Source of the DNA: Enterococcus_K sp051713825
Lineage (GTDB): Bacteria; Bacillota; Bacilli; Lactobacillales; Enterococcaceae
Direction: 5' to 3'
Assembly (NCBI RefSeq): GCF_051713825.1
Contig: NZ_JBIOQR010000001.1
Location: 372,001 to 436,000 of the forward strand
Length of the DNA stretch: 64,000 bases
The notes under the pieces are model-generated. The model saw only the letters and a program-made list of their open reading frames with translations, was not told the DNA's origin and did no database searches. The position numbers and the translations under genes are program-made. This document shows positions 25,142-34,166 of this stretch, piece by piece. Each line of letters starts with the position of its first letter. Position 1 is the first letter of the stretch.

Positions 25142-25939
25142 GTGCGTTTACTATTTATTGGAGATGTTGTAGGTTCTATGGGTCGTCAAATGGTGACTGA
25201 TTACCTACCAAAAATGAAAAAGAAATACCGTCCACAAGTGACGATTGCGAATGGGGAAAACGCGGCTTCTGGTCGTGGTATTACGGGGAAGATTTATAAA
25301 AAATTCCTACAAGATGGTGTGGATGTGGTCACACTCGGAAATCATACTTGGGATAATCGGGATATTTTTGAATTTATTGATGAGGCCAAGAAGATGATTC
25401 GCCCTGCCAATTTTCCAGAAGAAACACCTGGACAAGGGATGGTTTTTGTAAAGGTCAATGCTATTGAGCTTGCGGTAATTAATTTACAAGCGAGAACCTT
25501 TATGACAGCGATTGATGATCCGTTTAAGAAAGCGGAAGAGCTGGTCAATATCGCAAGAGATCGGACGCCGTTTGTTTTTGTTGATTTTCATGGCGAAACA
25601 ACGAGTGAAAAACAAGCAATGGGCTGGTTTTTAGACGGCCAGGTATCGGCTGTTGTGGGGACGCATACACATGTTCAAACCAACGATGCACGCATTTTAC
25701 CAAACGGCACTGCTTTTTTAAGTGATGTTGGAATGACAGGCCCTTATGACGGAATTCTTGGAATGAAACGAGAAGCCATAATCGAACGCTTTATCACAAC
25801 CTTACCTCAACGTTTTGAAGTGGTTGAACAAGGTCGTGCGCTTTTATCTGCTTGTGTGATTGATATTGATGAGCAGACTGGAAAAGCGACTTCGATTGTA
25901 CCTATTCAAATTAGTGAAGATCGACCATTTTCCGAATAA
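25142..25939 (+). CDS. ymdB: YmdB family metallophosphodiesterase
   Basis: 265 residues starting at a GTG after AGAGGAAATA. The dinuclear-metal motifs of the TIGR00282 family are all visible: GDVVGSMGR, NGENAASGRG, GNHTWDNRD, FHGETTSEK and GTHTHVQTND. In Bacillus, YmdB hydrolyses 2',3'-cyclic nucleotides and influences biofilm and motility decisions. The neighbouring ricA, mutS and mutL genes are in the same order as in Bacillus, where additional genes intervene. Confidence 0.95.
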   Translation: MRLLFIGDVVGSMGRQMVTDYLPKMKKKYRPQVTIANGENAASGRGITGKIYKKFLQDGVDVVTLGNHTWDNRDIFEFIDEAKKMIRPANFPEETPGQGMVFVKVNAIELAVINLQARTFMTAIDDPFKKAEELVNIARDRTPFVFVDFHGETTSEKQAMGWFLDGQVSAVVGTHTHVQTNDARILPNGTAFLSDVGMTGPYDGILGMKREAIIERFITTLPQRFEVVEQGRALLSACVIDIDEQTGKATSIVPIQISEDRPFSE

Positions 25940-25951
25940 AAAGGAGTAATT

Positions 25952-26338
25952 ATGGACGCGTTAGAAAAAGAAGCAGCCGTGCAAGCGGCTTTAGATAAAT
26001 TGAGTGAGCTGTTAGCCGACAATGAAATCATTCAGCAATATCAAGCGCTTAAAGAACGGGTAGAAAAAAATGAACATTTGGCCACGCTAGTTGAACAAAT
26101 CAAACAATCTCAAAAAGAGGCCGTTCAATTTGCTCATTATGATAAGCCTGAAGCGGAGCGTGTAGCGATTAAGGAAGCCGCGAGACTAACAGAGGAATTC
26201 AATCAACATCCGTTAGTTTTAGCGTATCGAGAACAGTTGGTGGAAGCCAATGATTTGGTTCAACATTTGACGGATTACATTCAACGAAGAGTGAATAAAG
26301 AAATAGAGGGGGAGTCAATTTATGCCTCAAAAGACTAA
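25952..26338 (+). CDS. ricA: RicA (YmcA), YlbF/YmcA-family RNase Y cofactor
   Basis: 128 residues, all-helical. The YlbF/YmcA pattern is seen in KLSELLADNEIIQQYQALKE, HLATLVEQIKQSQKEAVQF and the C-terminal HPLVLAYREQLVEANDLVQHL. In Bacillus RicA joins RicF and RicT in a complex that steers RNase Y in mRNA maturation. The short C-terminal extension overlaps mutS by 17 bp in another frame, so translation of the two is probably coupled. Confidence 0.85.
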   Translation: MDALEKEAAVQAALDKLSELLADNEIIQQYQALKERVEKNEHLATLVEQIKQSQKEAVQFAHYDKPEAERVAIKEAARLTEEFNQHPLVLAYREQLVEANDLVQHLTDYIQRRVNKEIEGESIYASKD

Positions 26339-28904
26339 AAATACTCCAATGATGGAACAATATTTAAGCATCAAGGCTCAATACCCGGATGCTTTTTTAT
26401 TCTATCGTTTGGGGGATTTCTATGAATTGTTTTATGAAGATGCCGAAAAAGCGGCACAAATTTTGGAGCTAACCTTAACGAGTCGTAACCGAAATGCCGA
26501 TGACCCGATTCCCATGTGCGGAGTGCCTCATCATGCGGCGCAAGGTTACATTGATACATTAATCGAAAAAGGCTATAAGGTTGCTATCTGTGAACAGGTG
26601 GAGGACCCGAAAACGACTAAAGGTATGGTCAAGCGTGAGGTTGTTCAATTAGTCACACCCGGAACCGTGATGGATAGTAAAGGTTTGTCTGCCAAAGAAA
26701 ACAACTTTTTAACAGCTGTTGTTTCTTCGACGGAAGGGTTTGGTTTTGCCTATGTTGATTTGAGTACCGGCGAACTGAAAACAGCTGTTTTAACAGATGA
26801 AGAGGCGGTGCTAAACGAAGCTTCGGCCTTACAAACCAAAGAAATTGTTTTGGGGAGTTCACTTTCTGAGTCTCTTGAAAAACAATTACATGATCGTTTG
26901 GGTCTGGTTTTTTCCAAGCAAGATGAAGCTGTAGAAAATGCGGAGTTTAGCTTTTTAACTAGTGAATTAACTAATCCTTTAGAAAAAGAAGTTACCGGAA
27001 AGCTCCTAACTTATCTTTCTGTGACACAAAAACGTGGCTTGGATCACATTCAAAAAGCCCAAGAATATCAGCCAGACCATTTCTTGAAAATGGACTTTTA
27101 TTCAAAATTCAACTTGGAGCTAAGTCAATCTATTCGTACTGGCAAAAAGCATGGAACGTTATTATGGTTGTTGGATGAGACCAAGACGGCGATGGGCGGG
27201 CGTTTGTTAAAACAGTGGTTGGATCGTCCGTTAATTCAACAGAAACAGATTTTTGTCCGACAAGAGATGGTTGCTTCGTTAATTGCGGCCTACTTTGAGC
27301 GAATTGACATTCAAGGTGCTTTAACTAAGGTTTATGATTTGGAACGCTTAGCCGGTCGAGTGGCATTTGGAAATGTGAATGGTCGTGATTTGATTCAGTT
27401 GAAAACTTCATTAGAACAAGTGCCGATGATTCGTGAGTTGATTGCAGGGATTAACCAAGGGCAATGGAATGATTTGTTATTGGACATGGAACCAATGAAT
27501 GAGCTAGTTGAACTAATTAACCGAGCGATTCGTGAAGAAGCCCCTTTGCAGATTACAGAAGGCAATGTGATTAATGATGGGTTCAACGAGCAGCTAGATG
27601 CTTATCGAGAAGCGATGAAAAACGGCAAGCAGTGGTTGGCTGAGCTTGAAGCAAGAGAACGTGCAGAGACGGGAATTAAGAATTTGAAAGTCGGATTCAA
27701 TCGCGTATTTGGTTATTATATTGAAATCACCAAATCAAATTTGGCTAACCTTGAAGAAGGCAAATACGATCGAAAACAAACCTTAGCAAATGCTGAACGT
27801 TTTATTACGCCTGAGTTAAAAGAGTTGGAGACGCAGATTTTAGAGGCGGAAGAAAAATCCGTTGACCTTGAGTATCAGCTGTTTTTAGGGGTGCGCGAAG
27901 AAGTGAAAAAGGCGATTTCTCGCTTGCAAAAATTAGCTAAATCCTTGAGCGCGGTTGATGTGCTGCAAAGCTTTGCGACCATCAGTGAACAGTATCAATA
28001 TATTCGACCAGAAATGAAGAGTAATGGAAAAAATCTACAAATTATTGAAGGTCGACACCCAGTTGTTGAGAAAGTTTTAGGGCATCAAGAATATATTCCA
28101 AACAGTGTGCATATGAATCCAGATGAAATGATCCAATTGATTACTGGGCCGAATATGTCTGGGAAAAGTACTTATATGCGTCAGCTTGCCTTAACGGTGG
28201 TGATGGCACAAATGGGCTGTTTTGTTCCTGCAGAATCAGCGGAACTACCGATTTTTGATCGGATATTTACACGTATTGGCGCAAGTGACGATTTGATTGC
28301 TGGTCAGAGTACCTTTATGGTGGAAATGATGGAAGCTAATCAAGCGTTACGTCATGCAACGCCTAACAGTTTGATTTTGTTTGACGAGTTAGGGCGAGGA
28401 ACCGCAACTTATGATGGGATGGCATTAGCACAGGCAATTATTGAATATATCCATAAAGAAGTGCGCGCCAAAACGCTCTTCTCTACACATTATCACGAGT
28501 TGACGGTTTTAGATGAGGCCTTGTCTCATTTGAAAAATGTCCATGTTGGTGCGGTTGAAAAAGACGGTGAGGTTGTCTTCTTGCATAAGATGATGGATGG
28601 TCCAGCAGATAAAAGTTACGGCATTCATGTAGCAAAAATTGCGGGCTTACCTACTAATTTATTGTCGCGAGCGGCAACGATTCTTAAAGCTTTGGAAGAA
28701 GGTAGCCATAGTCAAAGTCATAGCCAAAGTATTTTACCTGAGAGCGCGAGAGACGAAGAAGAGGATAGCCAACAGCTGTCACTCTTTACAGAGATATCCA
28801 CAGAAGAAATTGGCGTAGTGGATACGCTCAAAAAGCTGAATTTATTAGAGATGACACCAATGGACGCATTAAATACATTGTATGACCTTCAAAAACGAAT
28901 CTAG
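26322..28904 (+). CDS. mutS: DNA mismatch repair protein MutS
   Basis: 860 residues, the usual MutS1 length. The mismatch-probing FYE motif is at residues 33-35 (LGDFYELF). The ATPase has Walker A GPNMSGKST near residue 609, Walker B LILFDELGRGT and the FSTHYHEL histidine loop. MutS scans DNA for mismatches and recruits MutL. It begins inside the end of ricA and is followed by mutL after 15 bp. The C-terminal Ser/His-rich stretch before the last 60 residues is a common linker to the tetramerisation helices. Confidence 0.99.
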   Translation: MPQKTKNTPMMEQYLSIKAQYPDAFLFYRLGDFYELFYEDAEKAAQILELTLTSRNRNADDPIPMCGVPHHAAQGYIDTLIEKGYKVAICEQVEDPKTTKGMVKREVVQLVTPGTVMDSKGLSAKENNFLTAVVSSTEGFGFAYVDLSTGELKTAVLTDEEAVLNEASALQTKEIVLGSSLSESLEKQLHDRLGLVFSKQDEAVENAEFSFLTSELTNPLEKEVTGKLLTYLSVTQKRGLDHIQKAQEYQPDHFLKMDFYSKFNLELSQSIRTGKKHGTLLWLLDETKTAMGGRLLKQWLDRPLIQQKQIFVRQEMVASLIAAYFERIDIQGALTKVYDLERLAGRVAFGNVNGRDLIQLKTSLEQVPMIRELIAGINQGQWNDLLLDMEPMNELVELINRAIREEAPLQITEGNVINDGFNEQLDAYREAMKNGKQWLAELEARERAETGIKNLKVGFNRVFGYYIEITKSNLANLEEGKYDRKQTLANAERFITPELKELETQILEAEEKSVDLEYQLFLGVREEVKKAISRLQKLAKSLSAVDVLQSFATISEQYQYIRPEMKSNGKNLQIIEGRHPVVEKVLGHQEYIPNSVHMNPDEMIQLITGPNMSGKSTYMRQLALTVVMAQMGCFVPAESAELPIFDRIFTRIGASDDLIAGQSTFMVEMMEANQALRHATPNSLILFDELGRGTATYDGMALAQAIIEYIHKEVRAKTLFSTHYHELTVLDEALSHLKNVHVGAVEKDGEVVFLHKMMDGPADKSYGIHVAKIAGLPTNLLSRAATILKALEEGSHSQSHSQSILPESARDEEEDSQQLSLFTEISTEEIGVVDTLKKLNLLEMTPMDALNTLYDLQKRI

Positions 28905-28919
28905 AAAGAAGGAGAGACC

Positions 28920-31064
28920 ATGGGAAAAATCCAAGAATTATCAGAACGTTTAGCCAATCAGATCGCAGCAGGAGAAGTGGTCGAACGCCCTGCTTCTGTG
29001 GTCAAAGAATTAGTTGAAAATGCGATTGATGCCGGGGGAACACAGATTGATATTTTGATCGAAGAAGCTGGGTTAAAGACCATTCAAGTGGTGGATAACG
29101 GAGAAGGAATCGCAGAAGAGGATGTGCTAAATGCCTTCAAACGTCATGCAACTAGTAAGATTCATAGTCGTGATGACTTGTTTCGTATTCGGACGTTGGG
29201 CTTTCGAGGAGAAGCATTGCCTAGTATCGCTTCTGTCTCAGAATTAGAAATCGAGACTGCTGTGCAAGGGGCAGAACAAGGCTCCTATGTTTCATTAAAA
29301 GGGGGATCCGTTGAAGTTCACACAGCGGCGGCTTTACGCCAAGGAACCAAAATTACCATTCGTAATTTGTTTTTTAACACACCAGCGCGTTTGAAATATG
29401 TCAAAACGATTCAAACAGAGTTAGCGAATGTAGGCGATATCGTCAATCGATTGGCCTTGAGTCATCCAAACATTGCTTTTCGTTTGGTTCATGATGGAAA
29501 TCGGATGCTCAATACTGCTGGAAATGGCGATTTAAAGCAGACAATTGCCGGTATCTATGGCTTAGCTACAGCAAAAAAAATGCTAGAGATTCATGCCGAG
29601 GATTTAGATTTTAAGATTAAGGGGTATGTTTCCTTGCCAGAAGTTACCCGTGCGAGCCGTAACTATCTCTCAACAATTATTAATGGTCGTTACATCAAGA
29701 ACTTTGCTTTAAACAAAGCGATTGTTACGGGCTATGGTTCGAAATTAATGGTTGGACGTTTTCCACTTGCGGTGATTGAGATTGAGATGGACCCTTTATT
29801 GGTGGATGTAAATGTTCACCCAACCAAACAGGAAGTTCGTCTGTCTAAAGAAAAGGAGCTAATGAGTTTACTTTCTGAAGCAATTCAAGAAGCCTTGCAA
29901 GAAAAAAATTTAATTCCTAGTGCAGCCGATAATTTACGCTTTAAAAAGAAAATTGCCGATCAGCCTAAAGTTGAGCAATTAGAAATTGATTTAGTACAAG
30001 AGCAGTCAGAAACAGTTCCAACCAAGCGGATACCCGGAAGTTTAGCTTTTGATCGAGAAACGGGGGATTTTTTTGTGGCGAAAGAGGACGCACAACAAAG
30101 TGAGTTCGCAAACACAGATACTCCCGTTCAAAGAGAGATTTCTACAGGTGTGGATAAACCAGTGGATAACTTTGTGGAAACTAGGGAAAAACTTTTTGTG
30201 GCTGAGGATCAATCTTCAGAAACGCTGGAAAATCAACAGAAAAACGAACAAAATGTGGAAAAAGCTGTCGATAACTTTGTGGATAGAAAAGGAAAAGTTG
30301 TGGATAACTATGGAGGTAATCCACAGAATAGCGAATTCGTTGGACCGAACTTAGAAGAATTTCCCGAAGTTTCTGAAAGTTATCAACACCCTGAATTTGA
30401 CTTTCATGAAGGCACGAATGATCGTGAGTTAGCGCAAGCAATCAAAAAACTGGAAAATGAGAAACCAACCCAACGATTTCCTGAGTTGGACTACTTTGGT
30501 CAGATGCATGGGACCTATTTGTTTGCTCAAAGTAAGGAAGGTCTGTATATCATCGATCAGCACGCCGCACAGGAACGGATTAAGTATGAATATTTCCGTG
30601 AAAAAATTGGCGAGGTTAGTGATGACTTGCAGGAGCTGTTAGTGCCCTTTATTTTAGATTATCCCAATAGTGATGCTTTAAAATTAAAAGAGCAAAGAGA
30701 GCTATTGGAAGAGGTCGGTATTCATCTAGAAGACTTTGGTCAAAATAGTTTTATTGTACGTTCTCACCCCGCTTGGTATCCTTTGGGGCAAGAAGAGAAC
30801 ATTATCCGTGAAATGGTTGATATGCTTTTAACTACAGGGAGCGTGAGTGTGAAAAAATTCCGCGAAGCAACCGCGATTATGATGAGCTGTAAACGGTCAA
30901 TCAAAGCCAACCATTACTTAAATGAAGCGCAAGCGCGTGTTTTATTGGAAGATTTGAAGACCTGTGAAAATCCTTTTAACTGTCCGCATGGGCGACCTGT
31001 CTTGATTCATTTTACGAATTCTGATATGGAACGAATGTTTAAACGAATTCAAGACCCACATTAA
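28920..31064 (+). CDS. mutL: DNA mismatch repair endonuclease MutL
   Basis: 714 residues. The N-terminal GHKL ATPase has ENAIDAG, DNGEGI and the FRGEALPSI lid. The C-terminal domain has the endonuclease motif DQHAAQERIKYE, the zinc/accessory residues SCKRS and CPHGRP, and QELLVP, which matches the beta-clamp-binding motif of Bacillus MutL. The linker (about residues 340-510) is acidic, low-complexity and repeats short Val-Asp-Asn/Lys units; its DNA holds a cluster of DnaA-box-like sequences. Being longer than many MutL proteins is due to this linker. Confidence 0.98.
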   Translation: MGKIQELSERLANQIAAGEVVERPASVVKELVENAIDAGGTQIDILIEEAGLKTIQVVDNGEGIAEEDVLNAFKRHATSKIHSRDDLFRIRTLGFRGEALPSIASVSELEIETAVQGAEQGSYVSLKGGSVEVHTAAALRQGTKITIRNLFFNTPARLKYVKTIQTELANVGDIVNRLALSHPNIAFRLVHDGNRMLNTAGNGDLKQTIAGIYGLATAKKMLEIHAEDLDFKIKGYVSLPEVTRASRNYLSTIINGRYIKNFALNKAIVTGYGSKLMVGRFPLAVIEIEMDPLLVDVNVHPTKQEVRLSKEKELMSLLSEAIQEALQEKNLIPSAADNLRFKKKIADQPKVEQLEIDLVQEQSETVPTKRIPGSLAFDRETGDFFVAKEDAQQSEFANTDTPVQREISTGVDKPVDNFVETREKLFVAEDQSSETLENQQKNEQNVEKAVDNFVDRKGKVVDNYGGNPQNSEFVGPNLEEFPEVSESYQHPEFDFHEGTNDRELAQAIKKLENEKPTQRFPELDYFGQMHGTYLFAQSKEGLYIIDQHAAQERIKYEYFREKIGEVSDDLQELLVPFILDYPNSDALKLKEQRELLEEVGIHLEDFGQNSFIVRSHPAWYPLGQEENIIREMVDMLLTTGSVSVKKFREATAIMMSCKRSIKANHYLNEAQARVLLEDLKTCENPFNCPHGRPVLIHFTNSDMERMFKRIQDPH
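30149..30325. repeat. Cluster of DnaA-box-like 9-mers inside the mutL linker
   Basis: TGTGGATAA, the complement of the consensus box TTATCCACA, occurs exactly at 30149-30157 and 30299-30307. One-mismatch versions are at 30161-30169 (AGTGGATAA), 30278-30286 (TGTGGATAG) and, on the other strand, 30317-30325 (TAATCCACA). The codons GTG GAT AA(A/C) encode the repeated Val-Asp-Lys/Asn of the protein linker, so coding repetition alone could explain them. Confidence 0.6.
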
Positions 31065-31184
31065 AATTAATGATTGTTAAAGAAAGAGGTTGGGAAGTGT
31101 TTAACTTCGAGAAATAATTCCCACTGTTTATGAAAAATGATAAAAAGAAAGAGTTATTCCTGTGAATAATGAAGAGAAGAACCA

Positions 31185-31742
31185 ATGAAAATTATTCTTG
31201 CTTCACAGTCGCCACGAAGAAAAGAGTTGTTGGGACAGTTAGTTGACTCGTTTGAAGTCATGCCGGCAGATATTGATGAAACAATCAATGAAGCTGATAG
31301 ACCCAAAGAATATGTGGCTCGAATGGCTGAGTTAAAAGCGGAAGAGATTGCCAAAAATCATGCGGATGCGTTAGTTATTGCCTGTGATACGATTGTTGCC
31401 CTAGATAATGAGATTCTTGGCAAACCAACTTCTCGTGATGAGGCATTTGGTATGTTAAAAAGAATGAGTGGCCGTAAACAGAACGTTTATACAGCAGTTG
31501 TTTTAAGACATGGTGAACAAGTCTGCAGACAAACTGTACCCGCTGAAGTGACCTTTTTTGATTTGACGGATGAGGAAATCAATCGTTATTTAGAGGTCGG
31601 GGATTATGCGGATAAAGCTGGAGGGTATGGTATTCAAGGAACTGCTGGTGTCTTTGTAAAAAGAGTGGAAGGGGACTTCTATAGCATTGTTGGTTTCCCG
31701 ATAGGTGTGGTTTATCGAATGTTAAAAGAGATGAATCTATAA
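31185..31742 (+). CDS. maf: Maf family nucleotide pyrophosphatase
   Basis: 185 residues. SQSPRRKELL at residues 6-15, the ADIDETI loop, CDTIVALDNEILGKP and GYGIQGTAGVFVKRVEGDFYSIVG (last block begins at about residue 148) are the conserved Maf motifs. Maf proteins hydrolyse modified or canonical NTPs (often dTTP/UTP) to monophosphates and were first linked to septum inhibition. It follows mutL after 120 bp and may be cotranscribed. A bidirectional terminator lies behind. Confidence 0.95.
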   Translation: MKIILASQSPRRKELLGQLVDSFEVMPADIDETINEADRPKEYVARMAELKAEEIAKNHADALVIACDTIVALDNEILGKPTSRDEAFGMLKRMSGRKQNVYTAVVLRHGEQVCRQTVPAEVTFFDLTDEEINRYLEVGDYADKAGGYGIQGTAGVFVKRVEGDFYSIVGFPIGVVYRMLKEMNL

Positions 31743-31765
31743 GAGAAGACTTAATCAGACAAAAG

Positions 31766-31806
31766 GAAGAGTTTGGGACATAACATGCAGTCCCAAACTC
31801 TTCTTC
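31766..31806. terminator. Bidirectional terminator between maf and the trehalose PTS
   Basis: GAAGAGTTTGGGAC (31766-31779) and GTCCCAAACTCTTC (31790-31803), perfect 14-bp stem between convergent genes, flanked by A and T runs. Confidence 0.9.
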
Positions 31807-31819
31807 TTTTTGTACACCT

Positions 31820-33829
31820 TTATTTGACGTCTGCCTCGCCGATTTTTTGTGCATGATTGACTAGACCTGTTGTGTCCAGTCTGAATTCTTTGACCTTATC
31901 ATTATTTGTTAAGGCTACGATAATGTCTGTTTCTTTTCCAGCATTTTTTACTGCCTCCACGTTCATTTCAGCAAGTAGAGTATCTAGTGTCACGGTTTGG
32001 TTGTCTTTGACATGAACAGTAAAAGGTTCGCCTTTTAATTCGACAGTGTCTAAGCCCATGTGAACCAAGACTTCAATTCCGCCAGGTGTCAAAATACCAA
32101 TCGCGTGTTTTGTGTCAAAAATATTGGTGATTTTTCCTTCTACTGGTGAGTAGACTGCATGACTTGCAGGTTGAACCGCGTAACCGTCACCCATCATCTT
32201 TTGAGAAAAGACAGGATCTTTGACTTCTGTGATAGGGATGATTGTCCCATCTGCCGGTGAGAAATACATTTCCGTTTTTGTCTGTGTCGATGTTGTAGTA
32301 GACGTTTCAGATACTGTAGCGGCTGATTCAGTCATAGTTGACGTACCAACACCAGCTAAAGTAGGTTCTAATTCGGGTGTATATAGGGCAGCTGATCCAT
32401 CGACTGGGTCTAGTTTGTTTAAGATTCCTTGACGTCTAAAAATAACAGTTAAGATAAACGGAATCACTACAGCAATGACCATGGCTAGTATGTAAGCTAA
32501 CCAACCACCACCGATAGTTGAGTTAATTGCTAGAAGCCCTGGCAAACCACCAACACCAATTGCATTCGCTCGGATACCCATCAAGGTTGAGAACATGCCG
32601 GCAATTCCGGAACCAATCATAGCCGCGACAAAGGGATACACGTATTTTAAGTTAATTCCAAACATTGCCGGTTCGGTTACTCCTAAATAACAAGAAATCA
32701 TGGCTGGAATAGACACTTGTTCTTCTTTTTCATTGCCACGATGTAAGAAGATGACTGCCAAGACCGCTGATCCTTGTGCAATATTAGATAAGGCAATCAT
32801 AGGCCACAAATTGGTTGATTTGAAGTCCGCGATTAATTGCATATCGATAGCATTGGTCATATGATGGAGTCCAGTAATAACCAATGGCGCATAGAGGAAA
32901 CCGAAGACAGCACTGAATAACCAATTAACAGAAGAGGTTAAACCAGCATTTACAATAGTTGAAATCCAATTACCAATCGTCCAACCGATAGGGCCTAAAA
33001 TTACGTGAGCTGCAAGAATCGTTGGTACGAGTGAAAACAGAGGAACAAAAATCATTGAAATAGCTTGTGGAATAACTCTTCGGAAGAAAATTTCCAGATA
33101 AGCAAGCAAGAATCCAGCAAGCATGGCAGGAATAACTTGTGCTTGGTAACCAATCATTTGAATTTGTGCAAAACCAAAGTCCCAAACTGGGATATCAGCA
33201 GCAGCAGTACCAGCGACATCATAAGCGTTTAATAATTGCGGTGATACTAAAGTAATCCCTAAAATAATTCCTAAAATTTGTGTCGTACCCATCTTTTTGG
33301 CAATACTCCACGTGATTCCGACTGGCAAGAAGTGGAAAATTGCTTCTCCTGGTAGCCATAAGAAACCATTCACGCCATTCCAAAAGACTGATTTTTCAAC
33401 AATTGTTGAGCCCCCAAATTGAATTCCTTCTAAAACATTTCGGAAACCAAGAATTAATCCACCAACAATAATCGCAGGAATCAATGGTGTAAAAATTTCA
33501 GCCAGTACAGCAATCGCTCGCTGAATAGGATTCAGATTTTGTTTGGCAAGAGCCTTACTTTGATCTTTAGAAACCCCTTCAACCCCTGAAACAGCAACAA
33601 AATCATTATAAAAGACAGAAACATCGTTACCAATAATGACTTGAAACTGTCCAGCATTTGTAAACATCCCTTTAACGCTAGGAATCTCTTCAATTGCTTT
33701 TTCATTTGCGAGGTTTAGGTCATTTAATACAAAACGCATTCTGGTTGCACAATGGCTGACGGCAGCGATATTCTCTTTTCCGCCGACTTCTTTTAACAGC
33801 TTCTCGGCGTCTGTTTGATACTTACCCAT
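31820..33829 (-). CDS. treB: PTS trehalose transporter, IIBCA
   Basis: 669 residues. The IIB domain has Cys27 in VSHCATRMRF. The IIC domain runs from about residue 100 to 470 and has the SCYLGVTEPAMFGIN motif; an Ala/Ser/Thr-rich linker of about 40 residues follows. The C-terminal IIA domain has its His in VLVHMGLDTVEL. The sequence fits the trehalose branch of the glucose-sucrose PTS family. It faces the divergent phosphorylase-pgmB-treR cluster, which supports trehalose as substrate, giving trehalose-6-phosphate inside the cell. It is read from its own promoter with a TreR-type operator in the leader. Confidence 0.9.
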   Translation of the reverse strand: MGKYQTDAEKLLKEVGGKENIAAVSHCATRMRFVLNDLNLANEKAIEEIPSVKGMFTNAGQFQVIIGNDVSVFYNDFVAVSGVEGVSKDQSKALAKQNLNPIQRAIAVLAEIFTPLIPAIIVGGLILGFRNVLEGIQFGGSTIVEKSVFWNGVNGFLWLPGEAIFHFLPVGITWSIAKKMGTTQILGIILGITLVSPQLLNAYDVAGTAAADIPVWDFGFAQIQMIGYQAQVIPAMLAGFLLAYLEIFFRRVIPQAISMIFVPLFSLVPTILAAHVILGPIGWTIGNWISTIVNAGLTSSVNWLFSAVFGFLYAPLVITGLHHMTNAIDMQLIADFKSTNLWPMIALSNIAQGSAVLAVIFLHRGNEKEEQVSIPAMISCYLGVTEPAMFGINLKYVYPFVAAMIGSGIAGMFSTLMGIRANAIGVGGLPGLLAINSTIGGGWLAYILAMVIAVVIPFILTVIFRRQGILNKLDPVDGSAALYTPELEPTLAGVGTSTMTESAATVSETSTTTSTQTKTEMYFSPADGTIIPITEVKDPVFSQKMMGDGYAVQPASHAVYSPVEGKITNIFDTKHAIGILTPGGIEVLVHMGLDTVELKGEPFTVHVKDNQTVTLDTLLAEMNVEAVKNAGKETDIIVALTNNDKVKEFRLDTTGLVNHAQKIGEADVK

Positions 33830-33854
33830 AGTAGTTTACCCCTTTCGTTTTTTC

Positions 33855-33872
33855 AACTTGTGTATACAAGTT
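33855..33872 (-). promoter_or_regulatory. TreR-type operator in the treB leader
   Basis: AACTTG-TGTATA-CAAGTT, a near-perfect palindrome that resembles the TTGTATATACAA-like TreR operators. It lies about 15 bases downstream of the -10 box, where a repressor would block transcription. Confidence 0.75.
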
Positions 33873-33887
33873 AATTAATTCGGTTTT

Positions 33888-33916
33888 ATCATACCTTTGA
33901 GCGAGAGAAAATGCAA
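33888..33916 (-). promoter_or_regulatory. Promoter of treB
   Basis: Minus-strand TTGCAT (33916-33911) and TATGAT (33893-33888), 17-base spacer. A degenerate cre-like sequence overlaps the -35 box (33912-33925). Confidence 0.65.
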
Positions 33917-34097
33917 GCGTTTTACAAAATGTTTTTAATTATTTTTATTACGTAAAAAAAAACCTTCTATAAATAGTTCGAAAAAAAGTCGTGAAAAAAG
34001 TTTCATATTTTGAAAATAGAGGATTGAAATATAAATTCTTTTGAGAAAGATGGAACGACCTCAGACGAATAAAAATGATAAAATCAATCGATAACTC

Positions 34098-34126
34098 TTG
34101 AAATAGCCTTCAGAATCATTTATACT
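34098..34126 (+). promoter_or_regulatory. Promoter of the GH65-pgmB operon
   Basis: TTGAAA (34098-34103) and TATACT (34121-34126), 17-base spacer. Confidence 0.8.
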
Positions 34127-34132
34127 CACGGT

Positions 34133-34150
34133 AACATGTATAGACAAGTT
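34133..34150 (+). promoter_or_regulatory. Second TreR-type operator, before the phosphorylase gene
   Basis: AACATGTATAGACAAGTT matches the treB-side site (AACTTGTGTATACAAGTT) at 15 of 18 positions and overlaps the predicted transcription start. The shared sequence ties both divergent units to one repressor. Confidence 0.7.
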
Positions 34151-34166
34151 GAGAGAGGTGTCAAAA

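Noticed and set aside
30049..30354. Open frame on the plus strand within mutL
   Set aside because: It is a shadow of the repetitive linker of mutL; mutL is clearly the coding frame.
33912..33925. Catabolite-response (cre) site at the treB promoter
   Set aside because: TGCAAGCGTTTTAC fits only 11 of 14 consensus positions and lacks the final CA; it is noted as degenerate only.
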